A DNA stretch of 64,000 bases from Symbiodinium kawagutii (GCA_009767595.1 VSDK01028513.1:273752-337751), one strand, 5' to 3'. Positions 32,456 through 44,415 are shown, counted from the stretch's first letter. The notes: a model not told the origin generated them from the sequence alone. Made by a program: numbers and translations.

Positions 32456-32899
32456 CTTGGGGTAGAAATGATGGTCCAGGTGATGGTTATGAGATGATGG
32501 TTCCCCAAATTGAGAAACACCCAACTGATCATTTTGCGATGGCTCCCCTTCAATACCATTGAACAAACTGATGCTTTTGAAACACAAAACGTGTGAGGAT
32601 CGCAAAAACATTAACGCAATTCTTTGTATAGTAAATTACTTTGCGATTGGAAAATAGCCATCACAAGAGTGCGACTTAGATCTGGGGGAGCTACATTGCC
32701 AGCCTTTTCTTTATGTCCTATAGTTGTTGCTTATCCCCCTCCTAGTAATTATCAACCATTGCTAGTCAACCACGAGCTATTTCTTATCAAACATCTATTC
32801 CATCAATTAATCGACCACCTGAACCCCTATGAACCACCAGTCTTCACCACTGGTTGCTTGGTTCAGACCCACCATTAACCAACATGCCGTGAAACTCAC

Positions 32900-32988
32900 C
32901 TTGAAAAAAACAGCCGCGTCCTCGATACGGGTGGTGAGCTTCGTCTCCAAAACCCACTTCCTCAAGTATTCCTTGCCTCGGCGTGTCC
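32900..32988 (-). CDS. Exon of unknown protein
   Basis: One of the best-defined exons: acceptor CCCCATTTTCAG/ and donor TTCAAG/GTGAGT. Two bases plus 29 codons, reading GKEYLRKWVLETKLTTRIED, a charged helix. Confidence 0.8.
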
Positions 32989-33022
32989 CTGAAAATGGGG
33001 GGTGGTGATTCCTGAGGGTCAC

Positions 33023-33073
33023 CCCAACGAAAACCACGGGAGGTACTCGGAATGCACCAGGAAGGCCGTCCAT
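33023..33073 (-). CDS. Short candidate exon
   Basis: The acceptor is TGAACAG/ and the donor GTTGGG/GTGACC; 17 codons, MDGLPGAFRVPPVVFVG. The 34-base gap to the next exon and a phase mismatch mean one boundary is wrong. Confidence 0.45.
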
Positions 33074-33594
33074 CTGTTCACGGATCATTGATTCTGACCT
33101 GACATGTCAACCAACAATCATCATCTCCAGACACTCCCGCATACACACCAGTGTGCCAAGGGTTGCCAATATCTTCGCACATATTTTCGATGTTTCCTGA
33201 AAAGATGGTACCCCACACCATGGATATTCTTTTCGAATCTTCAAGCTCAGCAAGCCATGGCGAACATCATTGAGAGAAACAACATCTTCAACAACAAACA
33301 AAACAAATCAAAAGAACTGATCCAATCAATCCAAAACTACTTGTTGGTTCAAAGGGATGTTGTGTTAATGGAGGGTCGACAATAGATCATCACCATCACC
33401 ACGTAGGTTGTCTCAATGCGTGGTTGTGGATCAAACCCCTTTACTTGAACACTGCTGGAAACATCCCATATTCAAAGCCGTGGGTTTCCTCGTTGGGATG
33501 AGGACATTACACTATGTATACGCATCGGTGTGAATGCAAATATCTGTCTCTACAAAAAATGTACAAGAAAAAACACGTTCATGGCATACACAAA

Positions 33595-33660
33595 TACATG
33601 CATGCATGCATGTATGTATGTCTGTATGTCTGTATGTCTGTATGTCTGTATGTACGTACG
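33595..33660. repeat. (CATG)n / (TGTATGTC)n microsatellite
   Basis: ATGCATGCATGCATG followed by TATGTCTGTATGTCTG. Confidence 0.9.
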
Positions 33661-33795
33661 CAAGTACTTGTGTGTGTGTGCGTATAGAAAAACACTTGCA
33701 TGTCGTGTCTGCATGTCATGACTGCATGGATGCGTGTATGCACATATGCATGGATGCATACATGGGTTCATTTGTCCACGTGTGCACATATGTGT

Positions 33796-34020
33796 GATTG
33801 TATGATTGTATGATTGTATGATTGTATGATTGTACGATTGTATGATTGTATGATTGTATGATTGTACGATTGTACGATTGTATGATTGTATGATTGTATG
33901 ATTGTACGATTGTATGATTGTATGATTGTACGATTGTACGATTGTACGATTGTATGATTGTATGATTGTATGATTGTATGATTGTACGATTGTACGATTG
34001 TACGATTGTACGATTGTACG
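33796..34020. repeat. 8-base repeat ATTGTATG/ATTGTACG
   Basis: About 28 tandem copies of an 8-mer, with T/C variation at one position. Long frames over it on both strands are repeat artefacts. Confidence 0.95.
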
Positions 34021-34190
34021 ATGGATGGATGGATGGATGGATGGATGGATGGATGGATGGATGGATGGATGGATGGATGGAGGATGGATGATGGATGGAT
34101 GGATGGATGGATGGATGGATGGATGGATGGATGGATGGATGGATGGATGGATGGATGGATGGATGGATGGATGGATGGATGGATGGGTGT
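34019..34190. repeat. (GGAT)n microsatellite
   Basis: About 40 copies of GGAT with one interruption at 34080-34095. Confidence 0.97.
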
Positions 34191-34568
34191 ACTGTATGTG
34201 CGGCAAAAAGCGCCTACCAAAAAACAATATCCATTGTCCACTGTTATTCCCGAAACAAACAACTACCAATCTTTGCAACCATTACCTACTATTTCTGATC
34301 AAATACTCAACAAATAGCCAGCACTGGCTGTCATTGACCATCAACCAAAATTCACCATGAACCTTTAGTTTTAACCAAACGTGAATCACCCATCATTGGT
34401 GACTCACCATTCACCACTACAGTATCAGCCATTTCAATTGGTTTTGATCAACCATGAACTATGATTCGTCACCTAGTCAAATTGATCACTCATCCATCAC
34501 AGATCACCAGCCATCAATACTTGACTACTGGTGAAGTTATTGGCCCTTGTGAGTTAATTAATCATTAA

Positions 34569-34720
34569 TCATGAACCCAGGTGGTGGGAAGCCCCGCTTT
34601 TAGCCGCATCCTGCCACTCATAGTTCACCTGCCGTGCTGATGCGGTCGGCTTCTTTTGAAAATGATCATGACCAGGGTGGTGCTGTGAAAATGGGTGATA
34701 CACTCCTGGAAACTGAGATA
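34569..34720 (-). CDS. Candidate exon, unknown protein
   Basis: The minus frame reads HHPGHDHFQKKPTASARQVN then a polar tail. ACGGCAG/GTGAAC is a good internal donor, so the coding part may stop near 34631. The frame is open upstream to 34823. Confidence 0.42.
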
Positions 34721-35153
34721 AATGTATGTGGGTGCTGTCCTTGAGCCACAAACACAGAGGTTTGCAAGAGTATGAGCACAACTGGGCAAACAGCACTGTA
34801 CAGCCTAGACTTGAGTAAAGCAAGAAAACAAATGCACAAAGCCATCAAGTTCAAACAACCAGCCGCCAAACAACACCCAGATCCTGTGGCCCAAATTCCA
34901 TCCTGTTACATCCTGTAGCTTCAGTTCATAAAAACGTGGGACAGCTGATTATCAGGAAGCTGTTGGCGGATGTGAGCTTATCACTACTAGCCTCTAGTTC
35001 AAGCACGATCGTCTGGTTTCTGGTTCAAACATACGAACCACTTATTGCTTCACATTGGTTCGTAGTATTCAATGAATGCAGGTTGAAGATATTGAATTGG
35101 TTTCAACTACCCCGAGGGACATGGAAACTTGAAAAATAGCTTCAAGGATCAAC

Positions 35154-35251
35154 CTTCAGTAAGCGTGAGGCCCGTGGAAAGTAAAGCCTCTTGGGTTCCA
35201 GGTGATCGCGATGGCGCCCACACGGACCATGATCCGGTTCCATCATTTTTG
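35154..35251 (-). CDS. Exon of unknown protein
   Basis: The acceptor is GTGTGGCAG/ and the donor TACTGAAG/GTTGATC; two bases plus 32 codons. It reads PDHGPCGRHRDHLEPKRLYF, basic and His-rich. Good third-position composition. Confidence 0.68.
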
Positions 35252-35581
35252 CTGCCACACTGCCTCGCTATACTAGTAGCTATTTGTCATTAGCAATTCA
35301 ACATTCTCGATCCCACCTGCTGGTCATGTTTAGTTTGCACCAAAAATGTAAAATAATCGGAGCTTTACCACTACTATGCAGTGATAGTTTATCAGTTGTG
35401 GCCAGTGATGACTCGTTGTTGTTTACTGTAAACCCAAGTATTAATGATAAATCAAGCAATGATCAGGTAAGCCAATTGTCACTGTTTCACAATCATTGAC
35501 GTTGTTAAACACGGTCTGTAACCAGCCATGATCAACCATGAACGTTCCATTGTCAGTAGTACCTAGCAGTAGCAAGTAGTG

Positions 35582-35773
35582 CTAGGCGGAAGCGAAGCAG
35601 CTGATGATAGTGCACATCCCAGAATGATTCCAGGTACTGCTTGATCTATCGGGAATTTTCAGATTAGTGTATGTATACCATCCGTTGACAATCCGAAACC
35701 ATGATCCACCACTCCAAGTGGATCGTTGCAACAAATTGTTAACATTGATAGCTCCTGGTGTATGGACCCTCAC
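35582..35773 (-). CDS. Weak candidate exon
   Basis: A 63-codon open minus frame (SGGSWFRIVNGWYTYTNLKI) without convincing splice sites. Confidence 0.3.
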   Translation of the reverse strand: MRVHTPGAINVNNLLQRSTWSGGSWFRIVNGWYTYTNLKIPDRSSSTWNHSGMCTIISCFASA

Positions 35774-36562
35774 TAAATCATCAATAAGAACATATGCATC
35801 AATCGTTGCTTACACCGTGACAGTTGCACCACTTAGCCATAATTCACCAGGATCATCAACCAGTAACTGTTGTTCTTGTTGGTATCAAGCATCATCAATC
35901 ATTAATTACTCAGCAACTATTAAGATATCATCAGTTTCAACATTTATCATTCCACATTTTACCCATATCTACAGTTGATATGTTTGTTACCGTCACCACC
36001 ACATGATTGTTAAGTAGTATTCAGAATACTGTATTCTCGACAATTGCTAACAAGATCAAAAGAGTATCATTGTCCTCTGGTAGCCATCCTGAGCCATGGT
36101 TTTCCAGAAATATCCATCAATTGACCATTAGGAATTGACCATTAATTGACCATTCTATCCATAATGTCATTGAAAACTATTAATCATTAATAGTTGCCAA
36201 TTTATAAACCATCAAGAATCAGGCATGAATCAGCAACAACAATCGTTCGTAAATGGACTACTGGTCATTAACAATGGTGAAACCTGGTTTTGACCATCAT
36301 TGACCATTCATCATCGATTTGTTGATTGTTAACCAATCACTAACAGTTGGTTTGTTCATCACTAGTAACAATTATCAAACCGTTAATTATCATCGTAGTC
36401 ATAATCATTATCAACCACAAACAACCACAAAAAAATAGTTATCATCGACCATGACCGTACAATACTCAATGATAACCATAACATCCGTTCAAACCACGAC
36501 TTAAACAATGTGGGACCTCCCAGTTCAAACTTGATAAGCCATTTAACAAGCTAGGTATATGG

Positions 36563-36656
36563 TTGTTTCTCTACATAGGGGTACCCCCAAATCATCCGCC
36601 GGTAAGCATTTACAGCAACCCACCGATTCTTTGGTCCCCTATTTTGAGACCCCCCA
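36563..36656. mobile_element. Family A element
   Basis: TGTTTCTCTACATAGGGGTACC to CCCCTATTTTGAGACCCCCC; a partial second copy follows to about 36725. Confidence 0.6.
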
Positions 36657-36857
36657 GTTGCCTAGTAGTTTATTATAGGGGTCCCCCTAACTCATCCATC
36701 ATTAGTAATAGCAATAAACCAACCATGAATTGAGGGTATAATAAACCAACCAAGAACTGTCAGAAAGTCCATGGTCACCAACCAAATATTATAAATCAAC
36801 CAAGTACCAAGAACTGAGAATTGGGGGTACCCCTGAGAACTGAGAACCTAAATTGTA

Positions 36858-36954
36858 GGTTTCTCAAAATAGGGGTACCCCTAAATCATCCATTAATAGT
36901 CATTTAAAGCAATAAACTATCCATTTTTTGGGTCCCTTATTCTGAGAAACCACC
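36858..36954. mobile_element. Family A element, well preserved
   Basis: GGTTTCTCAAAATAGGGG to TTATTCTGAGAAACCACC, nearly identical inside to the copy at 49855-49952. Confidence 0.75.
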
Positions 36955-36971
36955 ACATGTGCCCCGGGTAC

Positions 36972-37073
36972 GCCAGTGATCTGCGTCGCCACGGCTGGTT
37001 GCGTCGCAACGCGTCGCTGCTTCACCTCGTCGAAGCCTTCGGCTTTCTCGGGCACCGTGAAGCTGGCGAAGGC
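36972..37073 (-). CDS. Exon of unknown protein
   Basis: The acceptor is GTCGGAGCCAG/ and the donor ATCACTGGC/GTACCC; 34 codons, phase 0, very GC-rich third positions. It reads FTVPEKAEGFDEVKQRRVAT. A family A element lies just downstream. Confidence 0.72.
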
Positions 37074-37129
37074 CTGGCTCCGACGTCGTGGAGATCCCAA
37101 TGGAGCGCCGAGGGAGGTGAAGGGGATCG

Positions 37130-38180
37130 AAGTCGGGTGGTTGAAGACTTTCGAATGGTTGAGTAATAATGGTGGGTGGTTAAAGATTACTCATGGTGGA
37201 TTAGTAATAAAGTAATCATGAGTAATAATGGTTGGTTAAATGGTTAATGATTCATGATTAAAAATGATTTATAAATGATTAATGGTTGATTTATAAATGG
37301 TTAATGGTTGATTTATAAATGGTTCATGGTTATTACTCCTGCCAAAATGGTTGAGTTATAATGGTTGGTTTAAAATGATTTATAAATCTATAATGGTTGA
37401 TTTATGGACTTTATCAGTGGTTTACCATGGTTGATTAATATGATGGTTGGTTTAAAATTATTTATAATGGTTAATGGTTGATGAGTAGTAATGATTAGTG
37501 GTTTACCATGGTTGATTAAGTCATTTTGATTCTTGTTCTATATGGTTGATGGTTGATCAATGATTAATGCTTTGTTTATGAGTCGTTTATAATCCATGAT
37601 TGAATGAATTATTTCATGGTTTATAACGGCCAGCTTGTAATGCTTGATTTACAATCCATGATATCCATGTTCATGGTTCTTGATTGATCAGTGATGACTT
37701 GGTGGTCTATCATGATTCATCATAGTAGATAATGGTGAATGATGATGAAAAAAGTGAATGACAATGCTTTGATGATGGTTGGTCATTGTAGAGGACAGCT
37801 AAGGACAAGTGAATGATGACTAGTCATGCTACAAAAGGGGGGAGCGTTGGTTTCATGATAATTAATGGTGACAATGGCCTACATCAATGAGAGGAACATA
37901 CAAAGATATACTAATCAGCGGCCAATGATGACGATTTATGATGCTTGATGAAGAAAAGCCAATATGGTTACATCATTCCATCATTGGATTATTATCGGTT
38001 ATCATCAAGTTATCATATGGATTATTATTGGATTAAGTTATACATCATCATGTTATTATCATCCTCCATCATTCCATCATCATAACCATAAGCTATCCAC
38101 CACCATCCAGGAGCTGATGGGTCCAAATTAACCAACCAATAATGGTTAATTAATTACCATTTGTTAATCACCGATTAATT
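37130..38180. other. Strand-biased GGTTGAT-like repeat block
   Basis: Imperfect ATGGTTGATTTATAAATGG units, best seen at 37265-37330, then decayed versions. No exon supported. Confidence 0.65.
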
Positions 38181-38542
38181 AATACACCATGCTCGTGGGT
38201 CTATACAACCCATATCCATATCGTATATGTAAATATGTGTTGTATATATATAAATATAAATATATGTATATATCTTTAGTGGCAAATGTTAAGGCAATGC
38301 AAATCTCATCAGTCGTGTTGGCACAAATTCAGAAATACAAGCCCTTACTCTTCAGCATTTATTCCAGCGTGTCCGGCTCCTCAATTGTGTTTTTGAGAAC
38401 GCAGAAACATACACATGCGTGTATACACAAGTATTGATACACAGATAGTCCTAGACAATTGATATTCCAAAAGCATACATGATTCATGACATTTCATGAC
38501 TGTTCCTATCTGGGATCAGCTGCCATAATCATCACTCATCAC

Positions 38543-38695
38543 TCAGGTTGCATTGGCCTTGGCCAAGACCCCAGGAGCCAAATCGGGAATGGATCCTTTC
38601 AAGAAGTTCTGCCTCGTGGCAACCGTGGCGACCCCCATGGCCGCTCCATGCCACTCCGATTCACTGACCTGGTTCACCAAAATGCTGGTTTCAAA
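38543..38695 (-). CDS. Candidate exon next to a family C element
   Basis: The minus frame after CCATATAG/ is open for 50 codons to a TGA (SESEWHGAAMGVATVATRQN). The plus frame from CACTCAG/ to GCT/GTGGGTC is equally good (PGAKSGMDPFKKFCLVA). Strand is undecided; minus is chosen for consistency with the neighbours. Confidence 0.45.
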   Translation of the reverse strand, partial: FETSILVNQVSESEWHGAAMGVATVATRQNFLKGSIPDLAPGVLAKANAT

Positions 38696-38701
38696 CTATA
38701 T

Positions 38702-38814
38702 GGCTGTGGGTCAGTTCACCCCGTACCCCTGGTTCCCCATCATTAACCATTGTTTTCCCTATAGTTTGTTGGTATTATCCCTCAATTTTGGTTGGTTAAT
38801 ATTGACCCATGGCC
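38702..38814. mobile_element. Family C element with ATATG duplication
   Basis: GGCTGTGGGTCAGTTCACC to AATATTGACCCATGGCC, flanked by ATATG on both sides. Confidence 0.75.
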
Positions 38815-39721
38815 ATATGATGATTTTCAATGGAGATGGCATCTGTCAGAAGGTTAACAGCAGGACAGTTTCACTGGAAGATGTGATCAATCATACTCAA
38901 CTACGATAGGGATGCAACAACCACACTCATACCATGCTGCCTTCTTCATTGCTATCCAATGTTATACATGGGGATCATGCACCACAATGGTAATGGCTAA
39001 CGCTTCATCACGCCAAATTTTGAAGGGTTTTGGCCTACAACCGCCATGCTTGCAGACATCAATGGGTGGATGCAACTGGCACACTCGTCGGCAAGTATGA
39101 TCTGGGACTATTCTACTGGCTGCAGCTGTGATTGAGCAGGCCTAAATTGAAAGCATCCAACAGGAAGCACGGCAGGGAAATTCCAATAAGCTTCATGTAA
39201 TGTGTCCTTGATTGCCCAAAGCAATGGAGATGGTAAGCAACACAATCCCCGTTCAACTATCATCAACGGGTCTGCTCAAACCTTACACGGGCACAAATCC
39301 AGTCTTTAAAGTATCAGGGAAGGAACACATATAGATCAAGACTTGACAAGGCAAAAGATCCAAAGCAGCCTCAACCATCAAGTAGCTTCATCATCTCTGC
39401 TAACATCCTGCGAGATTCAGTCAGTTTGTTTCCATCTCACCAGAGTGATATCCACCGTTTGCCTGGGAGTGACCTAGTCGTTCACCCAACATTGGATCGG
39501 TATCAAGTAGTCCACGCCTGGTAGTGACCTAGTAGTACACCAACGAATCACTAATGATTGGGGGCCCACCTTGTAGGTCCGTGTTGATTCAGCATCAAGT
39601 TTCTCCTGAATGTCATGATCTGCAAAAGTCATCGTCACACCCTTGTGTGGACGACAAAAACTGGAAAGGATGAAACTCAAAGGCAACTGTCGGGCAAAAG
39701 AATTCTAGATTCGAGATGGTG

Positions 39722-40007
39722 TCAACGACCGCGTTTCTTCTCTCTGTACTGCCTGTGACAGTATGTGCAGCAGCATGCGTAGCGGTCGTGGGGAAAACTG
39801 TTCTTTGTACGCTGCGAGCGGCAGTGGTGACACGTTGAGTACTCACCTTCGAAATGCAACTGACAGTTCTCGACCATGCGCCCGCGGTGCATAGTTAAGC
39901 TGGCATCGTCATGTGAAACTAGCTTCTCCTGCCCTCCCGCGAGATCATGGAACTCCCCACACGGTTCTTGGTCGCCCCAAAACGTTGAAAAAGATCGTGC
40001 TCGGGAT
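39722..40007 (-). CDS. Long exon with paired CxxC motifs
   Basis: The acceptor is GAAGCAACAG/; open for 94 codons to a TGA at 39722. Near the end YSTCHHCRSQRTKN and YACCCTYCHRQYREK give CxxC-x(about 17)-CxxC, a plausible zinc-binding fold with a basic tail. A strong GTGAGT inside (39836-39841) could be a donor that removes the Cys part. Family not recognised. Confidence 0.58.
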
Positions 40008-40068
40008 CTGTTGCTTCAGTTCTGATCACGAACAGATCCTCGCAATAGCTTGGGCACCTTAAGTAGTT

Positions 40069-40277
40069 TCACAAAGTGATCTTCAAAATTCGTTGGTCAA
40101 GGCTGATGGCCAACGCCTCCCCGGACGTCATTTTTTTGGCAAACTGCCCCCGTATCCTGAGCTTCCACACTTCTCTTCCTCTTCGGTGAGTTCCACCTGA
40201 AACGGCTACTGCTGGCGCCAGTGCTACGGCGCTCATGTGCCAAGGAGACCAACGACTATATGGATATGTAGGCGGAT
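40069..40277 (-). CDS. Candidate exon, possible 3' terminal exon
   Basis: The acceptor is AATATACAG/; about 70 codons to a TGA at 40069. The last third (FAKKMTSGEALAISLDQR) has GC-rich third positions. An inner acceptor (GTTTCAG/) opens other frames, so the 5' part is uncertain. Confidence 0.48.
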
Positions 40278-40356
40278 CTGTATATTCCGTGTATGCTTCT
40301 TGAATGCTCATTACACGATTACTGTGTGTAAATATATACATAATATATATATATAT

Positions 40357-40442
<86 letters not shown>
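40357..40442. repeat. (GATA)n microsatellite
   Basis: About 21 uninterrupted GATA units, flanked by TATATA tracts. Confidence 0.97.
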
Positions 40443-40443
<1 letters not shown>

Positions 40444-40975
40444 TATACATTAATGTTGATAAACCTTTAAATAATATATATATATATGCGTGTATGTATC
40501 TTGCTCATGTATTAGTACCCATTCAACGGCAGAAAATGTAATGCGTCACATGATCATGTCCCTCCATGTTTTGGACATAGTCATATAGAAAGGAACAGTA
40601 GAAGCCCAATTGGGGAATGACTGACAATCATGATCATGCAGTTACTCTTACCCAAACTACCCGTAGCATCAGCCAACATTCGCCAAATTGTAATCAAAGA
40701 AGTGAACTTACTAATAGTATCTGATAGTCCCCCAAAAGACCATTTCAGCAAACAAATGTGATCCATTGTGATCCAACTAAAGTCTAGCACCATCGCGACA
40801 GGAACTGGACTAGCACAAGAGGCTTCGCTGGGTCCCAACTTGTCCCAATCTGAAGCATGGATTCGAGGGTACAACCATAGACAGTGCTGGGTCCTGACAC
40901 CAACTTCCCGGACATCAACCAAGGATGAAAGTTTTGAAGATCCTGCGATTAGTTGGGGAATCAGTAATCCCATAG

Positions 40976-41021
<46 letters not shown>

Positions 41022-41065
41022 CGTGATGCTGATGATGATGAGGAGGAGGATGATGATGAGGATCG

Positions 41066-41104
<39 letters not shown>

Positions 41105-41180
41105 GGAGGAGGAGGATGATGATGACGACGACGACGATGATGATGATGATGACGATGACGACGATGATGATGATGATGGT
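40976..41180. repeat. (GAT)n trinucleotide repeat with AGG and ACG variants
   Basis: Long ATGATGATG runs interrupted by GAGGAGGAG and GACGACGAC. Frames of poly-Met or poly-Ile over it are artefacts. Confidence 0.96.
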
Positions 41181-41642
41181 CATGATTGTCATGATGGTCA
41201 TGTAGCCACTTGCTACCGTATAGCTTGCAAAGTTGGGGCTGGGCATGGACATCCTTTTGATTGAATCAACAGCTGGGGCAATCGACAACTGCGGTCTATT
41301 CAGCCACTGCGCACCAGTTCAGGCAAATTTGCTTTGAATAATCTGTGTTTCCTTGTTATGGATTTTGTTGTCTGTGTTTTTGCTTTTTTTTCCCAGGATG
41401 ATTAGCGATAATTGGTCACTATCGATGATGATGCTATTCTAGTCGACCATATTTAGCCACCTCAACTGTTTCAAAAACCATTTTCCATTATCATGAACCA
41501 TTCTGATTCACGATTAGCTACAATCAACCATCACTAACCATGAGTCCCCAGTATAAACAACCCCAATTAACAAACAAATATACTTGACCATAATTAACCA
41601 TAATCAACCACCATTGACTATAATGAGCTAGTACATTTAAGC

Positions 41643-41880
41643 ATGATCAATATTCATCATAATTAGACATTATTGACCAGTACAATGTATCAATATTCAT
41701 CAACCATACTGAGACATTACTAACCTGTATAGTGGATCAATATTCATCAACCATATTTAAACATTACTAACCTGTATACTGTAGTGGATCAATATTCATC
41801 AACCATAATTAGACATTATTGACCAGTACAATGTATCAATATTAATCAACCACAATTAGACATTACTAACCTGTATAACC
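41643..41880. repeat. Tandem repeat, about 46-55 base unit, five copies
   Basis: TCAATATTCATCAACCATA followed by GACATTACTAACCTGTATA recurs five times, with alternating ACTAACCTG and TTGACCAGT variants. Confidence 0.75.
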
Positions 41881-41912
41881 TCTATAGTGCAGCAAACAAC
41901 CGTGATCACCAC

Positions 41913-41972
41913 TGCTGGCAGCACCATTTCGAGTGCCTGAGGAGGTTCGTCACCCAAGTCTTCCTCCTCAAC
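41913..41972 (-). CDS. Exon, acidic
   Basis: The acceptor is CGTGGGCAG/ and the donor CCAGCA/GTGGTG (three bases further is possible); 20 codons, VEEEDLGDEPPQALEMVLPA. Probably part of the Lys/Glu-rich gene above it. Confidence 0.63.
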
Positions 41973-42498
41973 CTGCCCACGGGTTCAAGTCGGACTCGAA
42001 TCCATCTACTTATAGTAATAACAACTATCCTATGTGCCAAGGTAAGCTAGCCCATGATGATCATGATGATCATGATGGTTAATGCTGGTTCATGATGGTT
42101 CATGATGGTCAATGTAAGGTTAATTTGTTGCTTTGTTTACTAGTTTCTAGTGATTTAGAATGGTCACTGATTGGATATCCTAGATATTGGTGAGACGGAT
42201 CACCACCATTCAAATAAACCTTCTACTAGTCAATATGAATCCCAATGGAAAAAATAACAACCATCCCCCAATCTGGGAACCGAGAACGTTGACCATGTTT
42301 CATGTAGCATTGCTGGACAAACTGTAGGGCTGACCACAACATCCCTGTGCAAGTCCTCATGCCCCAAGCAACCACAGCAAATACACCATACACAAACCAA
42401 AACCCAGCGGTGATCACGTGATGGCTGCTTCACAGGTCCATGGCAAACCCCAGCCACAACGACCCCATGACCGGCGGTGGCGCCGCCCAACAGCGCAC

Positions 42499-42549
42499 CT
42501 TGGGCTCTTCCTTGGGTTCTTCCTTGGCTTCCTCGGCTTCCTTGGTTTC
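42499..42549 (-). CDS. Exon, Lys/Glu repeat
   Basis: The acceptor is GTTGGTTCAG/ and the donor GCCCAAG/GTGCGC; 17 codons, ETKEAEEAKEEPKEEPK. Low-complexity charged helix or disordered linker. Confidence 0.75.
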
Positions 42550-43255
42550 CTGAACCAACACAGGTGGCGATACTCCGCCAGGCAGTTCCGTCACCATGGT
42601 TTGCCAACGGAGGACGAATGTACGAGACACATTTTGATCAGTTGATGTTGATGTATGCAACAACAATTGCAATATTCATATGTAAATAAATATGTATAGA
42701 TAGATATATATATATATACAAAAAGGATACAATGTGTGGTTAATTATCATGTACAGTTACAATATAAACGATAATATGTCCATGTTGATGCCTTTGCTGA
42801 GATTTTTGTTTATCATTTGTCTTGATTTCAAATGTGTGGTTTTGACGCCAAGGTGTGCACTTGTCAATCAGAAAGGTCCCAAATGATTCAACAAACAAAA
42901 AAAAAACATCAAATCGGACCGTGAGACCAAAATAGTGCGTAAAATATGTGATCAATAAACATATTATGCATCCTACCCAAGAAAATGCTTGTAACGATGC
43001 TGGATGTGGTTGTGAGGTACCCCTTTTGGTCACAGCTCAATGTAATTGTAAAGGTGGATCATGCAAATACAGCATTTGTTGTGACTCTCCTGGAAGCACC
43101 TTCCACAACAAATCTGCATTAATAAAAGTATATTTATATATATATATACATTCATATAAATGAATATGCACAATGACGTGCCTCTACATGGCTATAGGCT
43201 ATAGATGGCCATAGTATCATAGTATCAAAGCTGGTGGCCCCAGTGCGACTAACAC

Positions 43256-43325
43256 CCTTGAGGCAAAGGTCCAACTGCAAACCCTCAAGGTCCTCCTTCA
43301 TTTCTTCGTCCTTCTCCTCTTTGGC
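43256..43325 (-). CDS. Exon, Lys/Glu-rich
   Basis: The acceptor is GTCATCGCAG/ and the donor CTCAAGG/GTGTTA; 23 codons, starting AKEEKDEEMKEDLEGLQLDL. Same composition as 42499, 46095 and 47115. Confidence 0.75.
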
Positions 43326-43584
43326 CTGCGATGACTACAGGTCTTGGTGGTGATCCAGAGTGGTCAATTCGTTTCATTTCCATAGGTGTTTTTCAAAATA
43401 GGGGGAACCACAAATCATCCAAGATCAATCGTTTATAATATTAAACCACACATATTTCCATCATCCAACTTTTAGGATCGCCCATGGGGTGCCCCAAAAC
43501 CATCTGCACCATGGTGGAAAACGCAAGATCAGAAACCCAGCAACAGCACGGTGGCGCCCACAGTGGAAACCTGGTTGATCGAGC

Positions 43585-43695
43585 AGTCTTGCTAAGGGCC
43601 ATACCCTCACTTGCGCACCTCACTTGTCACTCACTTGCGCACTCTCACTCACTTGCGCACTTCACCCACCACTGGTCACTCACTTGCGCACTTCA
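43585..43695. repeat. CTCACTTGCGCAC short repeats
   Basis: Four copies of CACTTGCGCAC at irregular 15-35 base spacing. Confidence 0.7.
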
Positions 43696-43729
43696 ACACC
43701 CAAAGCCTGCCCTAGGCACATGCAGGGCA

Positions 43730-43990
43730 GGACATGGGGTGGGACATGGGGTGGGACATGGGGTGGGACATGGGGTGGGACATGGGCTGGGAGGGACATG
43801 GGGTGGGGACATGGGGTCGGAGAAGGGCTGGGCACGAGATGCATAGCCCAAAGACTTCATTGGGGACATGCAGGGCAGGACATGGGGTGGGACATGGGGT
43901 GGGCAGGAGATGCATCGCACAAAGACTCACTGCGGACATGCAGGGCAGGACATGGGGGGATGGGACATGGGGTGGGACATGGGGTGCCAC
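43730..43990. repeat. G-rich minisatellite, 12-base unit GGGACATGGGGT
   Basis: About 15 copies in three clusters, separated by ATGCATCGCACAAAGACT-like spacers. GGGG runs could form quadruplexes. Confidence 0.9.
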
Positions 43991-44036
43991 ATGGGGATGG
44001 AAGATGGGGAGGAAGCTGGGAGGTCATGCACATGTC

Positions 44037-44108
44037 ACAAGTGTACAAGCGAGTGATACCTCAAGTGTGCAAGCGAGTGACAACTCAAGTGTACAAGCGA
44101 GTGGTCGT
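44037..44108. repeat. 24-base tandem repeat, three copies
   Basis: TCAAGTGTACAAGCGAGTGA-type units at 24-base spacing. Confidence 0.85.
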
Positions 44109-44415
44109 CCTTGCTAAGCACCTGATGGTTAACTCAGCAAGCCGGCTATCCATACTGCTTCACGGTTCCCGAACATCATGATTATGATAGTCTCCTTCAG
44201 GCCAAGATTGAATCTCCCTTGGTCCCCCCGAAATTGTATAGCTTCCCTATAAAATCAAACCAGTTTATGGGGGGGTGATATGAGATATTAACATGATTCA
44301 TCACTGAAGTGCATGAATCATCAAGAAAATAATGAACCACCATTAAATCACCATTAAATCATGAGTCACCACTGTCGATCATCCTTAACTCATCATCTAA
44401 GCCCAAGGTTTCTGG

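Noticed and set aside
33550-34360. Long frames on both strands (His-Pro-Ser-Ile, Tyr-Asn-His-Thr-Ile, Met-Asp-Gly-Trp repeats)
   Set aside because: Translations of 4- and 8-base microsatellites, open in many frames at once.
40581-41288. A 235-codon minus frame and a 145-codon plus frame
   Set aside because: Their length comes from the GAT trinucleotide repeat (poly-Ile, poly-Met). The island at 40768-40970 may hold an exon, but neither strand has decisive splice sites.
43624-44181. A 185-codon plus frame with His-Gly-Val-Gly repeats
   Set aside because: It runs through the 12-base minisatellite; all frames are open there.
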